Assembly: GCA_050730675.1 (NCBI GenBank)
Contig: JBOHNM010000057.1
Span: 1-23,614, forward strand
Source of the DNA: JBOHNM01 sp050730675
Lineage (GTDB): Bacteria; Planctomycetota; Phycisphaerae; Phycisphaerales; UBA1924
Reading direction: 5' to 3'
Length of the DNA: 23,614 nucleotides
Part shown: piece by piece, positions 13,377-22,151 of the stretch
Position numbering within the stretch: position 1 is the stretch's first letter
Layout: each line of letters begins with the position of its first letter
Position numbers and translations under genes: made by a program
The notes under the pieces: generated by a model
Seen by the model: the letters and a program-made list of their open reading frames with translations, nothing else
What the model was told of the DNA's origin: nothing
Databases searched by the model: none

Positions 13377-16300
13377 CTACTTCCGTGCCGCCCCAAAGAT
13401 CTCCCGCAGCGCATCCCGCGTCCCCGAGAATGGCTCGGTGCCGAACTTGGGGTCCTGGAGCGTGCCCTTCACCGTCACCGTCACGAGCTCGTTGCGGATG
13501 CCCTCGATCAGGTCACTGATGATCGGCACGCGCAGGCGGCTGGCGCTGGTGAAGCTGAGATCGAGTTCAAACCGAGGCAACGTAACTGTGCCCTTGCCGT
13601 TGACGAGGATGGTCTGCGAGCTGACACCGAGCATGTCGAAGGTGATGCGGTTGGCGTCGAGGTAGAAATCGGCCTCGGCGAAATCGAGGGAGCTGCCGGC
13701 GGGGAAGGCCAAGTTGCTGAGTTCGAGGAGTTGAACGACGAGGGGCAGGCGGACAATGTCGCCGCCGGCGATGCGTACCGAGCCGCGTCCGCGGCGAGAA
13801 GCAGTGGAGCCCACGGCGCCGGCGATGGCGAGCTCGGCATCAACGCGGCCGCGGGTGGTGTTACCGCTCTGGTCGATGACAACGGCGGGCTGCCGCTGAC
13901 GGCGCAGTTCGTCGATGCGCTTCACTGAATCGGCGGTCGGCGGACCGGCGTCGAGGATGTCGCGCTCCTCGGTCTGAGCGAGGATGTCGCCAAACCGAAC
14001 GCCTGAGGCCTGGATCTTGAGGGCGTAGAGGTCGGCGGCATCTACGGTGCGGCCGCGCTGGACAGATCCCGAGCCGGAGACGCGACCGCCATAGGAATCG
14101 GCCGTGACCGAGGGGATGGACCACTCGCCGGGCTTATCGCCGGAAACGAAAGCAGCGACAAGGTTCTCGGTATTCAGGCCCGCGAGCATGGCCCGCTGGG
14201 CCTCGAGCTTGAGGCGGAGCTTGGTGCGGGCGTCTTCGGGGCCGCGGGTGGCGCGAAGGCGGAGCACACCATCGGCGTGGGTGACGGCCAAGCCCAGTTC
14301 TGCCTGAAGGTCGGCGAAGTTGACATCCGCGGTGACACTCAGACTATTGAGTTTGTCGCCAACACCGGAAGCGGTCGCAACGGCGTTCTCGAACCACAGG
14401 CCGCGGACGATCTCGAGCTTGACGTCGGCGATGGCGGTAAGGGCCGATTCGGGGAGCAAGGCCATCAGCGAGTGCGACAGGCGCTCAGCCGTAGCGGAAG
14501 TGGTGAGCGAGACCGACCAGGGCTCGCTGCCGCCCGGGGCGGACCAGCGGCCATCCACGGCGAGGGACCAATCGGGCTCGGTCAGGACGAGGTGATTGAC
14601 TGTGCCGCCGGCAGCACTGAGGGTGATCGATCCTGAAATACCTTGGAGCGAATACTCCACACCGTTGTTCTCAAAGCCAAAGCTGAGCGGGCGGATGGAC
14701 CCAGAGATGTCCCAATCCGTCGGCGCGTTGGGTGCGCGGGGCGTGATGCGCACATCGGCGTCGAAGCGACCAGTGGGCTTGAGATCATGAACCAGTTCGG
14801 CGATCGAGGGCGGTGCAGCGAGGTCGATGAGACGACGGACCAGGCCCGAGGCGAACGCCGCGCCGCGCGTGGCGGCAACGACTTCGCGTCGTACCGCAAG
14901 CTTGCCGCCGGATTCGGGGAGGACGAATTCGCCTTCGAGCGTGACATCGCCGGATGGGAGCCCTTGCCACCAGAGAAAAATACGAGCATTCTCGAGCGAG
15001 ACGACCGATGGCGTCTCCGCGCCGGTTCTCAGGACGATGCGCCCCTCGGACATGTCAATGCACAGGCGGTCGTGGAGCATGTCGATCTCGAGGCCCTCGG
15101 CGCCGGTCAGCGCCAGTTCCGCCTCGATGGACTTGCCGGCCTTGGCCGTGGCGAGCGCGACGATGTCGGCGTGGCCCTGGGGGTGGCGTTCGGCGCGGAA
15201 GTGCTCGATCAGTTCACGCCCCGGCGGGGAGACCAAGCCGATCAAGTCCTCGACCGCCAGGCCGACATCCAGCCGCTTGAGGGTCAGGTGCATGTCCATC
15301 GCGCCCGCGGCGCTGGTCGTGCCGGTAATGTGGAAGGGCGCGGGAAGATCAGGTTCGCCGGGGACGAACGGTTCGGCCGCAGCGAGGAATCCTTCAAGCC
15401 CGGTCACATTGATATCGCCGTTGACGAGTGAAAGGGAGCCCTTGAGGTTCTCGATGCGGATCGCCTGCCCGTCACCGGTGTGTAGCGGCATGGCATTAAG
15501 GCCATCCATCGTGATCTCAACGGCGTAGTCGAGTCCTTCATCACCGGCACGCTTGGGTGGGCCGACGCGGGCGAAGACGTCCACCGCACCATCCACGTGC
15601 AGCGAACCGATGAGCCGCTTGATCGACAGTGCACCCGGGTCGGTCGGCACAGTCGGCTCATCGCCTACGCGCCCCTCGGGCGTGGCGTTGAGCAGGAGCG
15701 AATCCACGGGCACGCCCTTGGCCGCGACGGTGATCTCCGGTGGGCTGGGCTCACCCTTGGTGCCAAGCTTCACCGACGCGGTGACCTCCGAAACGCCGCC
15801 ACGCAGTCCGCGGAAACTCATGCCGCTGAGGACGGCTTTCTCGTCGTCGATCTTCATTTTGAGGTCGTCGGCGATGATCGGGTAAGGAAAGGCATCGGGG
15901 ACGATGCCGACGGGCTTGAAATCAATGTCGATATTGGTGACGAATTGCGCGGCGGGCGACTTCGCGTGGCGCAGGTCCACGCGCAGCTTGTCAATGACGC
16001 CGCCGAAAGCGAACTGTGGCGCGGCGAGGCGCGAGCGGAGGATGTCGAGTTCTCGCTCGGGCCTTCCTGCGGCGATGGCCGCTGCAAGCTCCGCGGAGAG
16101 TTGCTCGTGCTGCTGAGGCGTGATCACCAGCCCAGCGTCAAGGAGCTTCTGGTACTGCCGCCGACTGAAAATCGCACGGACCAGCTCGCGAGCGCCGGAA
16201 CGGTTGATGGCTTCCTCGAGCAGGTCGTCGATGGGGATATCGGTGACGGTGACCTGGAGTTCGCAGGAAGAGTCGCCCTCGGACATGCTCCAGCGGCCTT

Positions 16301-17708
16301 CGGTGTAGAGGCGTGCGCCACGCGGGCTGCGCCCCACCATCTCGACAATGCGCATCTCCGTGTCATCGAAGGTGATCGTGCCCGCCAGGTCGCCGATGGG
16401 ATACGGGAACTTCTCGAACTCGGCGCGGCCCTCCTTGAGGTGCAGGGTGCCGCGGATGGAGGTTGGGCCGGGGCCGTCGGCGGTCGGAGCAGCGCGTTTA
16501 ATCTCGATGCGAGCGTCAACCAGCGCGGTGGGGCCGCCGAAACGCTCGAAGTCCTCGCGGACGATTTCTGGAGCGAACCACAAAATGCGCGGGTCGCGCT
16601 CCAATCGGAACGCGCTGGACTGGATCACCGCCTGATACGCAGCGTCGGTCGTCGGCCCTTCGGTGCGGAGAGTCACACGACAAGGAAGGTCCTCGAAGAG
16701 GCCGTCAAGGGCGGCCTCAAGTCCGCGGTCGGAGAACTTGATCACGCCCGTGACGTTCTCCATCCGCGGCATGCGTCCACCCGTGGTTTCGGGGCGGCCC
16801 GATGCGACGGGGATGTTGAGCGCGACATCGTTGAGCTTGAACTCGGCCTCGACGCCGCGGACGGGGTCGTAGCGGACGGTGGCATCGGCGATCTCGCCGC
16901 GCATGCGCAGGTCACGCCAGGTATTGCGGAACTGTGCAGGCACGCGATCGGGATCGATCCGGGCCAGGAGCAGCCGCGTGATCGACATGCGCCCCGACGA
17001 CGTCTTGAAATCAAACTCTCCGTCAAGGAGCGGGGCCGCGGCGTCAACCGGCATGTTGTCAGGATTGGGCCAGTCGGCGCCTTCGTCGAGACGGAGCTGA
17101 ACGCGGTAAGCCTGATCCTTGTTGTCGGCAGGACTGATCGATCCTCGGACAGGCAGGTCCTGAAGGATCTTGTAATCAAAGTCATCGTTCTCGCCGAATT
17201 CGAAGCGACCTGCGACCAAGTCGAGCCGCGGCAACTGCATCGGACCCTGTGTTGAACCAGCAGGAACGTCGAGCGTCGCGATATTCAAGCGACCGGAAAC
17301 CTTGTCCTGGCTCAGGCGCACAACGGGCTTGTCGATCCGCGCAGCGACCGGACGGAGCTTGAGCGACCACGCCTTTGACCAGTCGAGATCGAGTTCAAGA
17401 CGCTCGGCTTCTGCAAACGTGCCCGCGGGGCCTTGGACATCAGGTGCGATGAAGCGCGGCTTGGAGATGACCAGTCGTCCGTCGAGCTTGAGGCTCGTCC
17501 ATTTGGCGTGCATCTTGGCGCCAGTGGCTGCGGAGAGTCCCTTGCTGATGATCCATGTCGCGACCGGCCCCTGTGTGCAGACAACCACGAGCACGGGGAT
17601 GAGCAGAATCAAGCCGAAGCAGCAGCGCACCCACGTGCGGAACCGCCGACGTTTGGGCGGTTTGCCTGGTGGGCCCGGCGGCGGCTTGGCGCGGCGGAAG
17701 AGCGACAA
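13377..17708 (-). CDS. Large AsmA/TamB-like inner-membrane-anchored envelope protein
   Basis: A 1443-residue protein with a basic, proline-rich cytoplasmic N-terminus (1-28), one membrane anchor (about 30-48) and a very long periplasmic beta-rich part. The early SLKLDGRLVISKPRFIAPD and repeated IxVxG/DGR strands are typical of the AsmA/YhdP/TamB group, which form grooved bridges moving phospholipids between membranes. The C-terminal 250 residues (GRVDAELAIAGAVG, SVRIAGGDIVRLPLVVQLLELSN and VTVKGTLQDPKFG) match the AsmA-like C-terminal domain, including the usual cytoplasm-distal amphipathic segment. The start is a TTG at 17708. No ATG or GTG lies in frame just upstream, and a TACCAT box seven bases before it supports the choice. 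It is divergent from radA, with 77 bases between them. The exact cargo and subfamily are not readable. Confidence 0.85.
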   Translation of the reverse strand: MSLFRRAKPPPGPPGKPPKRRRFRTWVRCCFGLILLIPVLVVVCTQGPVATWIISKGLSAATGAKMHAKWTSLKLDGRLVISKPRFIAPDVQGPAGTFAEAERLELDLDWSKAWSLKLRPVAARIDKPVVRLSQDKVSGRLNIATLDVPAGSTQGPMQLPRLDLVAGRFEFGENDDFDYKILQDLPVRGSISPADNKDQAYRVQLRLDEGADWPNPDNMPVDAAAPLLDGEFDFKTSSGRMSITRLLLARIDPDRVPAQFRNTWRDLRMRGEIADATVRYDPVRGVEAEFKLNDVALNIPVASGRPETTGGRMPRMENVTGVIKFSDRGLEAALDGLFEDLPCRVTLRTEGPTTDAAYQAVIQSSAFRLERDPRILWFAPEIVREDFERFGGPTALVDARIEIKRAAPTADGPGPTSIRGTLHLKEGRAEFEKFPYPIGDLAGTITFDDTEMRIVEMVGRSPRGARLYTEGRWSMSEGDSSCELQVTVTDIPIDDLLEEAINRSGARELVRAIFSRRQYQKLLDAGLVITPQQHEQLSAELAAAIAAGRPERELDILRSRLAAPQFAFGGVIDKLRVDLRHAKSPAAQFVTNIDIDFKPVGIVPDAFPYPIIADDLKMKIDDEKAVLSGMSFRGLRGGVSEVTASVKLGTKGEPSPPEITVAAKGVPVDSLLLNATPEGRVGDEPTVPTDPGALSIKRLIGSLHVDGAVDVFARVGPPKRAGDEGLDYAVEITMDGLNAMPLHTGDGQAIRIENLKGSLSLVNGDINVTGLEGFLAAAEPFVPGEPDLPAPFHITGTTSAAGAMDMHLTLKRLDVGLAVEDLIGLVSPPGRELIEHFRAERHPQGHADIVALATAKAGKSIEAELALTGAEGLEIDMLHDRLCIDMSEGRIVLRTGAETPSVVSLENARIFLWWQGLPSGDVTLEGEFVLPESGGKLAVRREVVAATRGAAFASGLVRRLIDLAAPPSIAELVHDLKPTGRFDADVRITPRAPNAPTDWDISGSIRPLSFGFENNGVEYSLQGISGSITLSAAGGTVNHLVLTEPDWSLAVDGRWSAPGGSEPWSVSLTTSATAERLSHSLMALLPESALTAIADVKLEIVRGLWFENAVATASGVGDKLNSLSVTADVNFADLQAELGLAVTHADGVLRLRATRGPEDARTKLRLKLEAQRAMLAGLNTENLVAAFVSGDKPGEWSIPSVTADSYGGRVSGSGSVQRGRTVDAADLYALKIQASGVRFGDILAQTEERDILDAGPPTADSVKRIDELRRQRQPAVVIDQSGNTTRGRVDAELAIAGAVGSTASRRGRGSVRIAGGDIVRLPLVVQLLELSNLAFPAGSSLDFAEADFYLDANRITFDMLGVSSQTILVNGKGTVTLPRFELDLSFTSASRLRVPIISDLIEGIRNELVTVTVKGTLQDPKFGTEPFSGTRDALREIFGAARK

Positions 17709-17715
17709 CGCGAAG

Positions 17716-17721
17716 ATGGTA
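17716..17721 (-). promoter_or_regulatory. Putative -10 box (TACCAT) for a leaderless AsmA-like transcript
   Basis: On the minus strand TACCAT is followed by seven bases (CTTCGCG) and the TTG start at 17708, with no Shine-Dalgarno. It is one of five boxes of the same type and supports the TTG start. Confidence 0.42.
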
Positions 17722-17773
17722 CGGGGAATGGCTGACGGGGTCTTTCGTGTGTTCGGTGCGTGCTTGGGTTTGC

Positions 17774-17779
17774 TATGCT
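17774..17779 (+). promoter_or_regulatory. Putative -10 box (TATGCT) for a leaderless radA transcript
   Basis: TATGCT is followed by GGGTCT and the radA ATG at 17786, so transcription would start at the A of the start codon. No Shine-Dalgarno is present. The best -35 match (TTCGGT, 17752) is poor. Confidence 0.5.
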
Positions 17780-17785
17780 GGGTCT

Positions 17786-19216
17786 ATGGCCAAGGTGAAG
17801 CAGGTCTTTGCGTGCAACGCGTGCGGGAGCGTGCAGTCCAAGTGGATGGGCAAGTGCCCCGACTGCGGCGCGTGGGATTCGCTGGAGATGGAGCGGATCG
17901 AGCCCAAGGCGCGCGTGGACCCGCGCGGGGCAGCGATGGAGACGTGGAACGAGGGCGGGGGCGGGGCTGCCGGTCCAGATGGTGGGAACGCGCCCAAGGC
18001 ACGGCCAATCACCGAGATCGGCGGCGAGGCGATCCCCGGGCGGATCGCCACGGGAATCGCAGAGTTCGACCGCGTGCTGGGGGGCGGGCTGGTGCCGGGA
18101 TCGGCGGTTCTGGTCGGTGGCGACCCGGGGATCGGCAAGAGCACCCTGTTGCTCCAGGCGGCAGGAAGTCTGGCGGAGCGTGGAGTGCGGACACTCTACG
18201 TCAGCAGCGAGGAGAGCGCCGACCAGGTGCGACTGCGGGCGGCAAGGCTGGGCATCGGGGGACACGAGCAACTGTTCCTGCTCGCCGACACATCGTTGGG
18301 TCGAATTACCGAGCAAGCCGCTCGAGTTCTCGGCGAGTTGCCCGAGGGCCAGAAGCCTGTGCTGATCATCGACTCGATCCAGATGATCTACAAGGCGGAT
18401 TTGGAGGCATTCCCGGGGTCGCTCACCCAACTCCGGCGGTGCTGTGCCGAATTGGTCTACTTCGCCAAGGCGAGCGGGACGACGGTGATGCTGGTCGGCC
18501 ACGTGACCAAGGACGGTCAACTCGCCGGCCCGCGCTTGCTCGAACACCTGGTGGACGCGGTGCTGTACTTCGAGGGCGACCGCTACCACGCCCACCGGGT
18601 CGTGCGGGCGGTAAAGAACCGCTATGGCACCACGCTGGAACTCGGGCTTTTCGAGATGACCGGCGGCGGCTTGAAGCAGGCGCCCGATGGCGTGAGCGTG
18701 CTCTCGCTCTCCGGCGATGCCCGCCCCCGTCCGGGGACAGTGGTCTGCCCGGTGCTGACCGGCACGCGTTGCCTGCTAGTTGAATTGCAGGCACTGACCG
18801 CCACTGGGTTCCTGGGGACCGCCAAGCGCAAGGCCTCGGGAATCGATACCAACCGGTTGGCGATGTTGATCGCGGTACTGGAGCAACATGCGGGACTGCG
18901 GTTGGCGGACCGCGACATCTTCGCTTCCAGCGCCGGCGGCGTGAAGATCGCCGAGCCCGCGGCGGACTTGGCCCTGCTGCTGGCGATCGCCGGGGCGCAC
19001 TACCGCAAGTCGATCGGCCAGCGCGTCGCGGTGGTGGGCGAGGTGGGTCTGGGAGGCGAGGTGCGCCCCGTGTCACAACTCGAATCGCGCGTCCACGAGG
19101 CCAAACGGCTGGGGTGTACCGCGGTGGTCACGCCGCGGGGCACCGGGGTGAGTGTCAAGGGCGTCGAGATCGTGCAGGTACGGAGCGTGCAGGAAGCGAT
19201 GGAGCAGTTGGAGTGA
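17786..19216 (+). CDS. radA: DNA repair protein RadA (Sms), branch-migration helicase
   Basis: Hexameric ATPase that extends DNA strand exchange in recombination and repair. The 476 residues hold the complete architecture. A C4 zinc finger (C10, C13, C24, C27) is followed by a Gly-rich linker and a RecA-like core with Walker A GGDPGIGKST (K118), Walker B PVLIIDSIQ and the RadA-specific KNRYG motif (277-281). A C-terminal Lon-protease-like domain without the protease serine-lysine pair follows (RLADRDIFASSAGGVKI, VAVVGEVGLGGEVRPV). The start at 17786 is two bases or so from the expected family N-terminus MAKxKxxFxCxxCG. A TATGCT box directly upstream and the lack of a ribosome site suggest leaderless translation. 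The gene stands alone, divergent from the AsmA-like gene and convergent with the thioesterase. Confidence 0.97.
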   Translation: MAKVKQVFACNACGSVQSKWMGKCPDCGAWDSLEMERIEPKARVDPRGAAMETWNEGGGGAAGPDGGNAPKARPITEIGGEAIPGRIATGIAEFDRVLGGGLVPGSAVLVGGDPGIGKSTLLLQAAGSLAERGVRTLYVSSEESADQVRLRAARLGIGGHEQLFLLADTSLGRITEQAARVLGELPEGQKPVLIIDSIQMIYKADLEAFPGSLTQLRRCCAELVYFAKASGTTVMLVGHVTKDGQLAGPRLLEHLVDAVLYFEGDRYHAHRVVRAVKNRYGTTLELGLFEMTGGGLKQAPDGVSVLSLSGDARPRPGTVVCPVLTGTRCLLVELQALTATGFLGTAKRKASGIDTNRLAMLIAVLEQHAGLRLADRDIFASSAGGVKIAEPAADLALLLAIAGAHYRKSIGQRVAVVGEVGLGGEVRPVSQLESRVHEAKRLGCTAVVTPRGTGVSVKGVEIVQVRSVQEAMEQLE

Positions 19217-19218
19217 CC

Positions 19219-19246
19219 GCGATCGGGGGCGACGCCGGGCGATCGC
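19219..19246. terminator. Hairpin in the radA/thioesterase convergent gap
   Basis: GCGATCG (19219-19225) pairs with CGATCGC (19240-19246) around a 14-base GC-rich loop that contains an inner GGC/GCC pair. It fills nearly the whole 30-base gap between the two stop codons, so it could end both transcripts. There is no T-tract. Confidence 0.4.
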
Positions 19247-19711
19247 TCAGCTAACCCCGCTTGCACTCGTGAGCCATGTCGGGAGTTCACGGACACGCCC
19301 CTGTGCGTCAACGCACGCGATGGTCGAACTCGCGGCAAGGATCGACTCGCCCGGCGCAGCATTGGCACCGATGCGCACGACCTCATATTCATGCTCGATC
19401 TTGACGCGGCCCGCGGCAGTCACCCGGGTTCGCACTTCGACCAGCTCGTCATAGCGAGCAGGCTTGCGGTAGGCGAGTTGCAGCTTGACGACGACCAGAA
19501 AGACGCCGCCCGCCTCGAGCTGCGCGTAGCTGACGCCGCTGGTGCGGAGCAACTCGGTGCGCCCGAGTTCCAGCCAAGGGATGTACGCAGCGTGGTGGAC
19601 GACACCCATCGGATCGCACTCACAGTACCGCGGGCGCAGCTGGAAGGCGTGCGTGACTGCGGGGCGTGCGGCGGTGACCGGAAGGTCCAGACGCGGAGCG
19701 GCGTGCTTCAT
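19247..19711 (-). CDS. YbgC/FadM-type hotdog acyl-CoA thioesterase
   Basis: A 154-residue single hotdog-fold thioesterase of the 4HBT family that would hydrolyse acyl-CoA or a related thioester. The signature is RYCECDPMGVVHHAAYIPW with the catalytic aspartate D33, followed by LELGRTELLR and the central strand FLVVVKLQLAYRKPARYDE. Tol-Pal-linked YbgC and 4-hydroxybenzoyl-CoA thioesterases share this pattern; no tol-pal genes are nearby, so the substrate is open. The start at 19711 leaves a normal short leader before the fold. A TATCCT box eight bases upstream, without a Shine-Dalgarno, repeats the hen1 arrangement exactly. The gene is divergent from the GNAT acetyltransferase, whose longest plausible start lies immediately next to this one. 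Confidence 0.9.
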   Translation of the reverse strand: MKHAAPRLDLPVTAARPAVTHAFQLRPRYCECDPMGVVHHAAYIPWLELGRTELLRTSGVSYAQLEAGGVFLVVVKLQLAYRKPARYDELVEVRTRVTAAGRVKIEHEYEVVRIGANAAPGESILAASSTIACVDAQGRVRELPTWLTSASGVS

Positions 19712-19712
19712 G

Positions 19713-20333
19713 ATGGATGAGGATACAGTCGGCGCTCGCACGGAGGTCGCGGCGCGTGCGGGGGATGCACCGCCGCGGGAACGTGAGCCGACCGAAGTGA
19801 GCGATCGAGCCAAGTACGACATACGCCGGATCGGACCGGCCGATTCAATCGCAGAGATCACGCGCCTGCTGCACCGCGCGTACGCCAAGCAGGTGGCGAT
19901 GGGACTCCGCCCGCTCGCCGGCCGACAGGATGAGTCGGTCACGCGCCGGCGCGTGGGTTCAGGAGAGTGCTTCGTCGCCGTCGATGACGCGCAGCGGATT
20001 GGAGGGGTGATCATCCTGAACGAGCAGGAGCCGGACGAAGGGCCGCAGTGGTTCACGCGCCCCAAGGTCGCCAGTTTTTCACAACTGGCGGTGGACCCCG
20101 ATGCCCAGGGTTCGGGTCTGGGACGACGACTGCTGGAAGCCGTGGAGGCACGCGCGGCCGAGCTTGGCAATGTGGAACTGGCCCTGAGCATGGCCGAACC
20201 CGACACGGACTTGCGCGATTTCTACATGCGCCGGGGGTTCCGGGTCATCCAGACCTGGAAATGGCCATACACCAACTACTTGAGCCTGATCATGAGCAAA
20301 GGGCTCACGACACGGGCCCTTTCTGACAAATAG
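19713..20333 (+). CDS. GNAT-family N-acetyltransferase
   Basis: An acetyl-CoA-dependent acetyltransferase of unknown target. The GNAT fold begins at YDIRRIGPADSIAEITRLL; motif A is FSQLAVDPDAQGSGLGRRLLEAVE with the acetyl-CoA loop QGSGLG. The C-terminal DLRDFYMRRGFRVIQTWKW is the usual beta-bulge and final strand. The start is uncertain. ATG 19713 gives 206 residues with a 28-residue acidic and Arg-rich leader, and it abuts the divergent thioesterase start. GTG 19797 gives 178 residues, begins four residues before the fold and would leave a normal 85-base promoter region. A TACAGT box at 19723-19728 would fit the shorter form. No Shine-Dalgarno decides between them. Confidence 0.85.
   Translation: MDEDTVGARTEVAARAGDAPPREREPTEVSDRAKYDIRRIGPADSIAEITRLLHRAYAKQVAMGLRPLAGRQDESVTRRRVGSGECFVAVDDAQRIGGVIILNEQEPDEGPQWFTRPKVASFSQLAVDPDAQGSGLGRRLLEAVEARAAELGNVELALSMAEPDTDLRDFYMRRGFRVIQTWKWPYTNYLSLIMSKGLTTRALSDK
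19720..19725 (-). promoter_or_regulatory. Putative -10 box (TATCCT) for a leaderless thioesterase transcript
   Basis: On the minus strand TATCCT is followed by eight bases and the ATG at 19711. Hexamer and spacing are identical to those of the hen1 promoter at 5293-5298. No ribosome binding site and no -35 consensus are visible. Confidence 0.5.
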
Positions 20334-20460
20334 GGGGCACTCCCGGTGACCTGAGTTAGGCATGCACAGGCCGCCCGTGCGACCGCACACACCCGATCAG
20401 AAAGAGAATATCAAGGGAACCATGTCTCTTGTCCCAGCGCACGGTAAGCTGGAGTCCTCC

Positions 20461-22104
20461 ATGCCCATGGGACGGCGCTCCATCCGGCGACCACTGGCAA
20501 TCGTGCTCTGCGCGGGGGCCGTGCTCAGTTGCGGGGCATTGCTGCTAGCGTGGACGGCCGGGGGCAAGGCAACACCCGCCGCCAAGAGCGGTCCCGCCGA
20601 TCTCGGCACGGCCCAGGTGATCGACTTTGACGTGACAACCGTCGCCACCGGCGAACTGAAAGCGAAGAACCAGATCGAATGCCGCAACCGCCTGGAGTTC
20701 GAAGCGGCGATCGTCGAGATCATCCCCGAGGGAACGCGCGTCAGCAAAGGCGACCTTATCGTCCGTTTGAATGCCGACCAGATCCAGCAGCAGATCGACG
20801 AGCAGCTCATCCAGTTCGAGCAGGCGAAGAACGACGTCACCGCGGCGGAAACGGCATATGCCATCACGCAGAACGAGTGCGCCGCGGCCGAGCGCAAGGC
20901 GCTGCTCGCGCTCGAACTGGCGGAGTTGGAGTTCCAGAAGTGGCTACAGGGCGAGGTCGAGTCCAAGCGACTGCAACTGGGTATCGCGCTCGACGAGGCG
21001 CGGAGCGAACTCACCCGGCTGGAGATCAAGGCCGATCGCAGCAAGAAGCTCAACGAGCAAGGGTTCGTTTCCGCCGACGAACTCCAGCGTGATGACCTCG
21101 CGGCCCGCAAGCAGAAAGCAGCGCTCGAAACCGCCGAGCTCAACAAAAAAGTCTACGAGAGCTTCGAGTTCCCGCGCGACCGAAAGCAGAAGCAGTCGGC
21201 GATGGATGAGGCCAAAAGCGAACTGGAGCGGATTCGCCAGAAGAACGCCAGCGAGCTGACCGGCAAGGACTCGCACCGCGGCACCACACGCCAGCAGTTG
21301 GGCCTGCGGGAGAGCCGGCTCGCCAAGCTGCGCGAACAATTGGACCTGGCAACGATCCGCGCCCCGTCCGACGGACTGGTCGTCTACGGCTCGACGATCG
21401 ACCGCCGCATGTGGGGCGGCGATCAGGGGCCGTTCCAGATCGGGCGCAAGGTGTGGCCGAACCAATTGGTGGTCGCTCTCCCCGACACCAGCAAGATGAC
21501 CGGGGTCGTGCGCGTTCACGAGTCGATCGCCGGACGGATCAAGCCGGGCCAGTCCGCGACACTCCAGATCGACGCGATCGGCGGCAAGACCGTGGCCGGA
21601 AAGGTGCTCTCGGTGGGGCTGCTCGCCGAAGGGGAGAACTGGATCGACCCCAACATCCGCGAGTTCCGAGTCACGATTGAATTGGGGGAGGACGCCAAGG
21701 GACTCGATATCCGGCCGTCGATGCGGTGTGAGGGCACGATCATGCTCGAGCACGTCTCCAAAGCGTTGGTCGCGCCGGTTCAGGCAGTGATGACCGAGGG
21801 TCCGGTGAAGTTTGTCTGCATCCCTGACGGCGACCGCTTTACCCGACGCCCCGTCAAGATCGGCCGCCGTTCCGAGCGCTTCGCCGAGATCGTGGCGGGC
21901 CTTGCCGAAGGCGACAAAGTCGCGCTGCGCACGCCGGAACCGCGCGAGATGATCGATCGCCAGTGGACCGACGAGCAGTTGGCCGTGGTGGGGCTCAAGC
22001 GGAGCGATAAGGGCGAGATCACTTCAGTCGCCATTCCCGCACCGGCGTCGACACAGTCGGTCACCGACCCCGCACCCGCTCCGACAACTGTTGCGCCACA
22101 GTGA
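20461..22104 (+). CDS. HlyD/RND-type membrane-fusion (periplasmic adaptor) protein
   Basis: A 547-residue adaptor anchored by one N-terminal helix (about 11-33) after a short basic stretch. It shows the lipoyl/barrel half IECRNRLEFEAAIVEIIPEGTRVSKGDLIVRL. A long alpha-helical coiled-coil hairpin of about 200 residues, rich in Glu, Lys, Gln and Ala, follows. The returning lipoyl half comes next (LDLATIRAPSDGLVVYG), then a beta-barrel with VVRVHESIAGRIKPGQSATL and a membrane-proximal domain. Such proteins link an inner-membrane ABC, RND or MFS exporter to an outer-membrane channel, but no transporter lies in this window. The start at 20461 has GGAG six bases upstream and gives a standard anchor; ATG 20422 is an alternative adding 13 residues. 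The Pro/Ala/Thr-rich C-terminal tail is low complexity. The next gene follows after 47 bases. Confidence 0.87.
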   Translation: MPMGRRSIRRPLAIVLCAGAVLSCGALLLAWTAGGKATPAAKSGPADLGTAQVIDFDVTTVATGELKAKNQIECRNRLEFEAAIVEIIPEGTRVSKGDLIVRLNADQIQQQIDEQLIQFEQAKNDVTAAETAYAITQNECAAAERKALLALELAELEFQKWLQGEVESKRLQLGIALDEARSELTRLEIKADRSKKLNEQGFVSADELQRDDLAARKQKAALETAELNKKVYESFEFPRDRKQKQSAMDEAKSELERIRQKNASELTGKDSHRGTTRQQLGLRESRLAKLREQLDLATIRAPSDGLVVYGSTIDRRMWGGDQGPFQIGRKVWPNQLVVALPDTSKMTGVVRVHESIAGRIKPGQSATLQIDAIGGKTVAGKVLSVGLLAEGENWIDPNIREFRVTIELGEDAKGLDIRPSMRCEGTIMLEHVSKALVAPVQAVMTEGPVKFVCIPDGDRFTRRPVKIGRRSERFAEIVAGLAEGDKVALRTPEPREMIDRQWTDEQLAVVGLKRSDKGEITSVAIPAPASTQSVTDPAPAPTTVAPQ

Positions 22105-22151
22105 CAAACGCGGAGCCCGGGGTGATGGACAATCACGCCTAGGAGACTCCC

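Noticed and set aside
15597..17255. 552-residue plus-strand open frame
   Set aside because: Antisense to the AsmA-like gene; Gly/Asp/Val/Glu-rich composition typical of shadows here.
17302..18783. 493-residue plus-strand open frame
   Set aside because: Part antisense to the AsmA-like gene and part out of frame with radA; radA has the complete motif set.
19712..20206. Upstream 165-residue extension of the thioesterase frame
   Set aside because: It is antisense to the GNAT acetyltransferase and Ser/Ala/Arg-rich; the hotdog domain begins only after 19711.
22102..22133. Promoter-like TGACAA and GACAAT before the P460-like gene
   Set aside because: The spacer would be 20 bases and TGACAA overlaps the preceding stop codon; cotranscription with the upstream gene is simpler.
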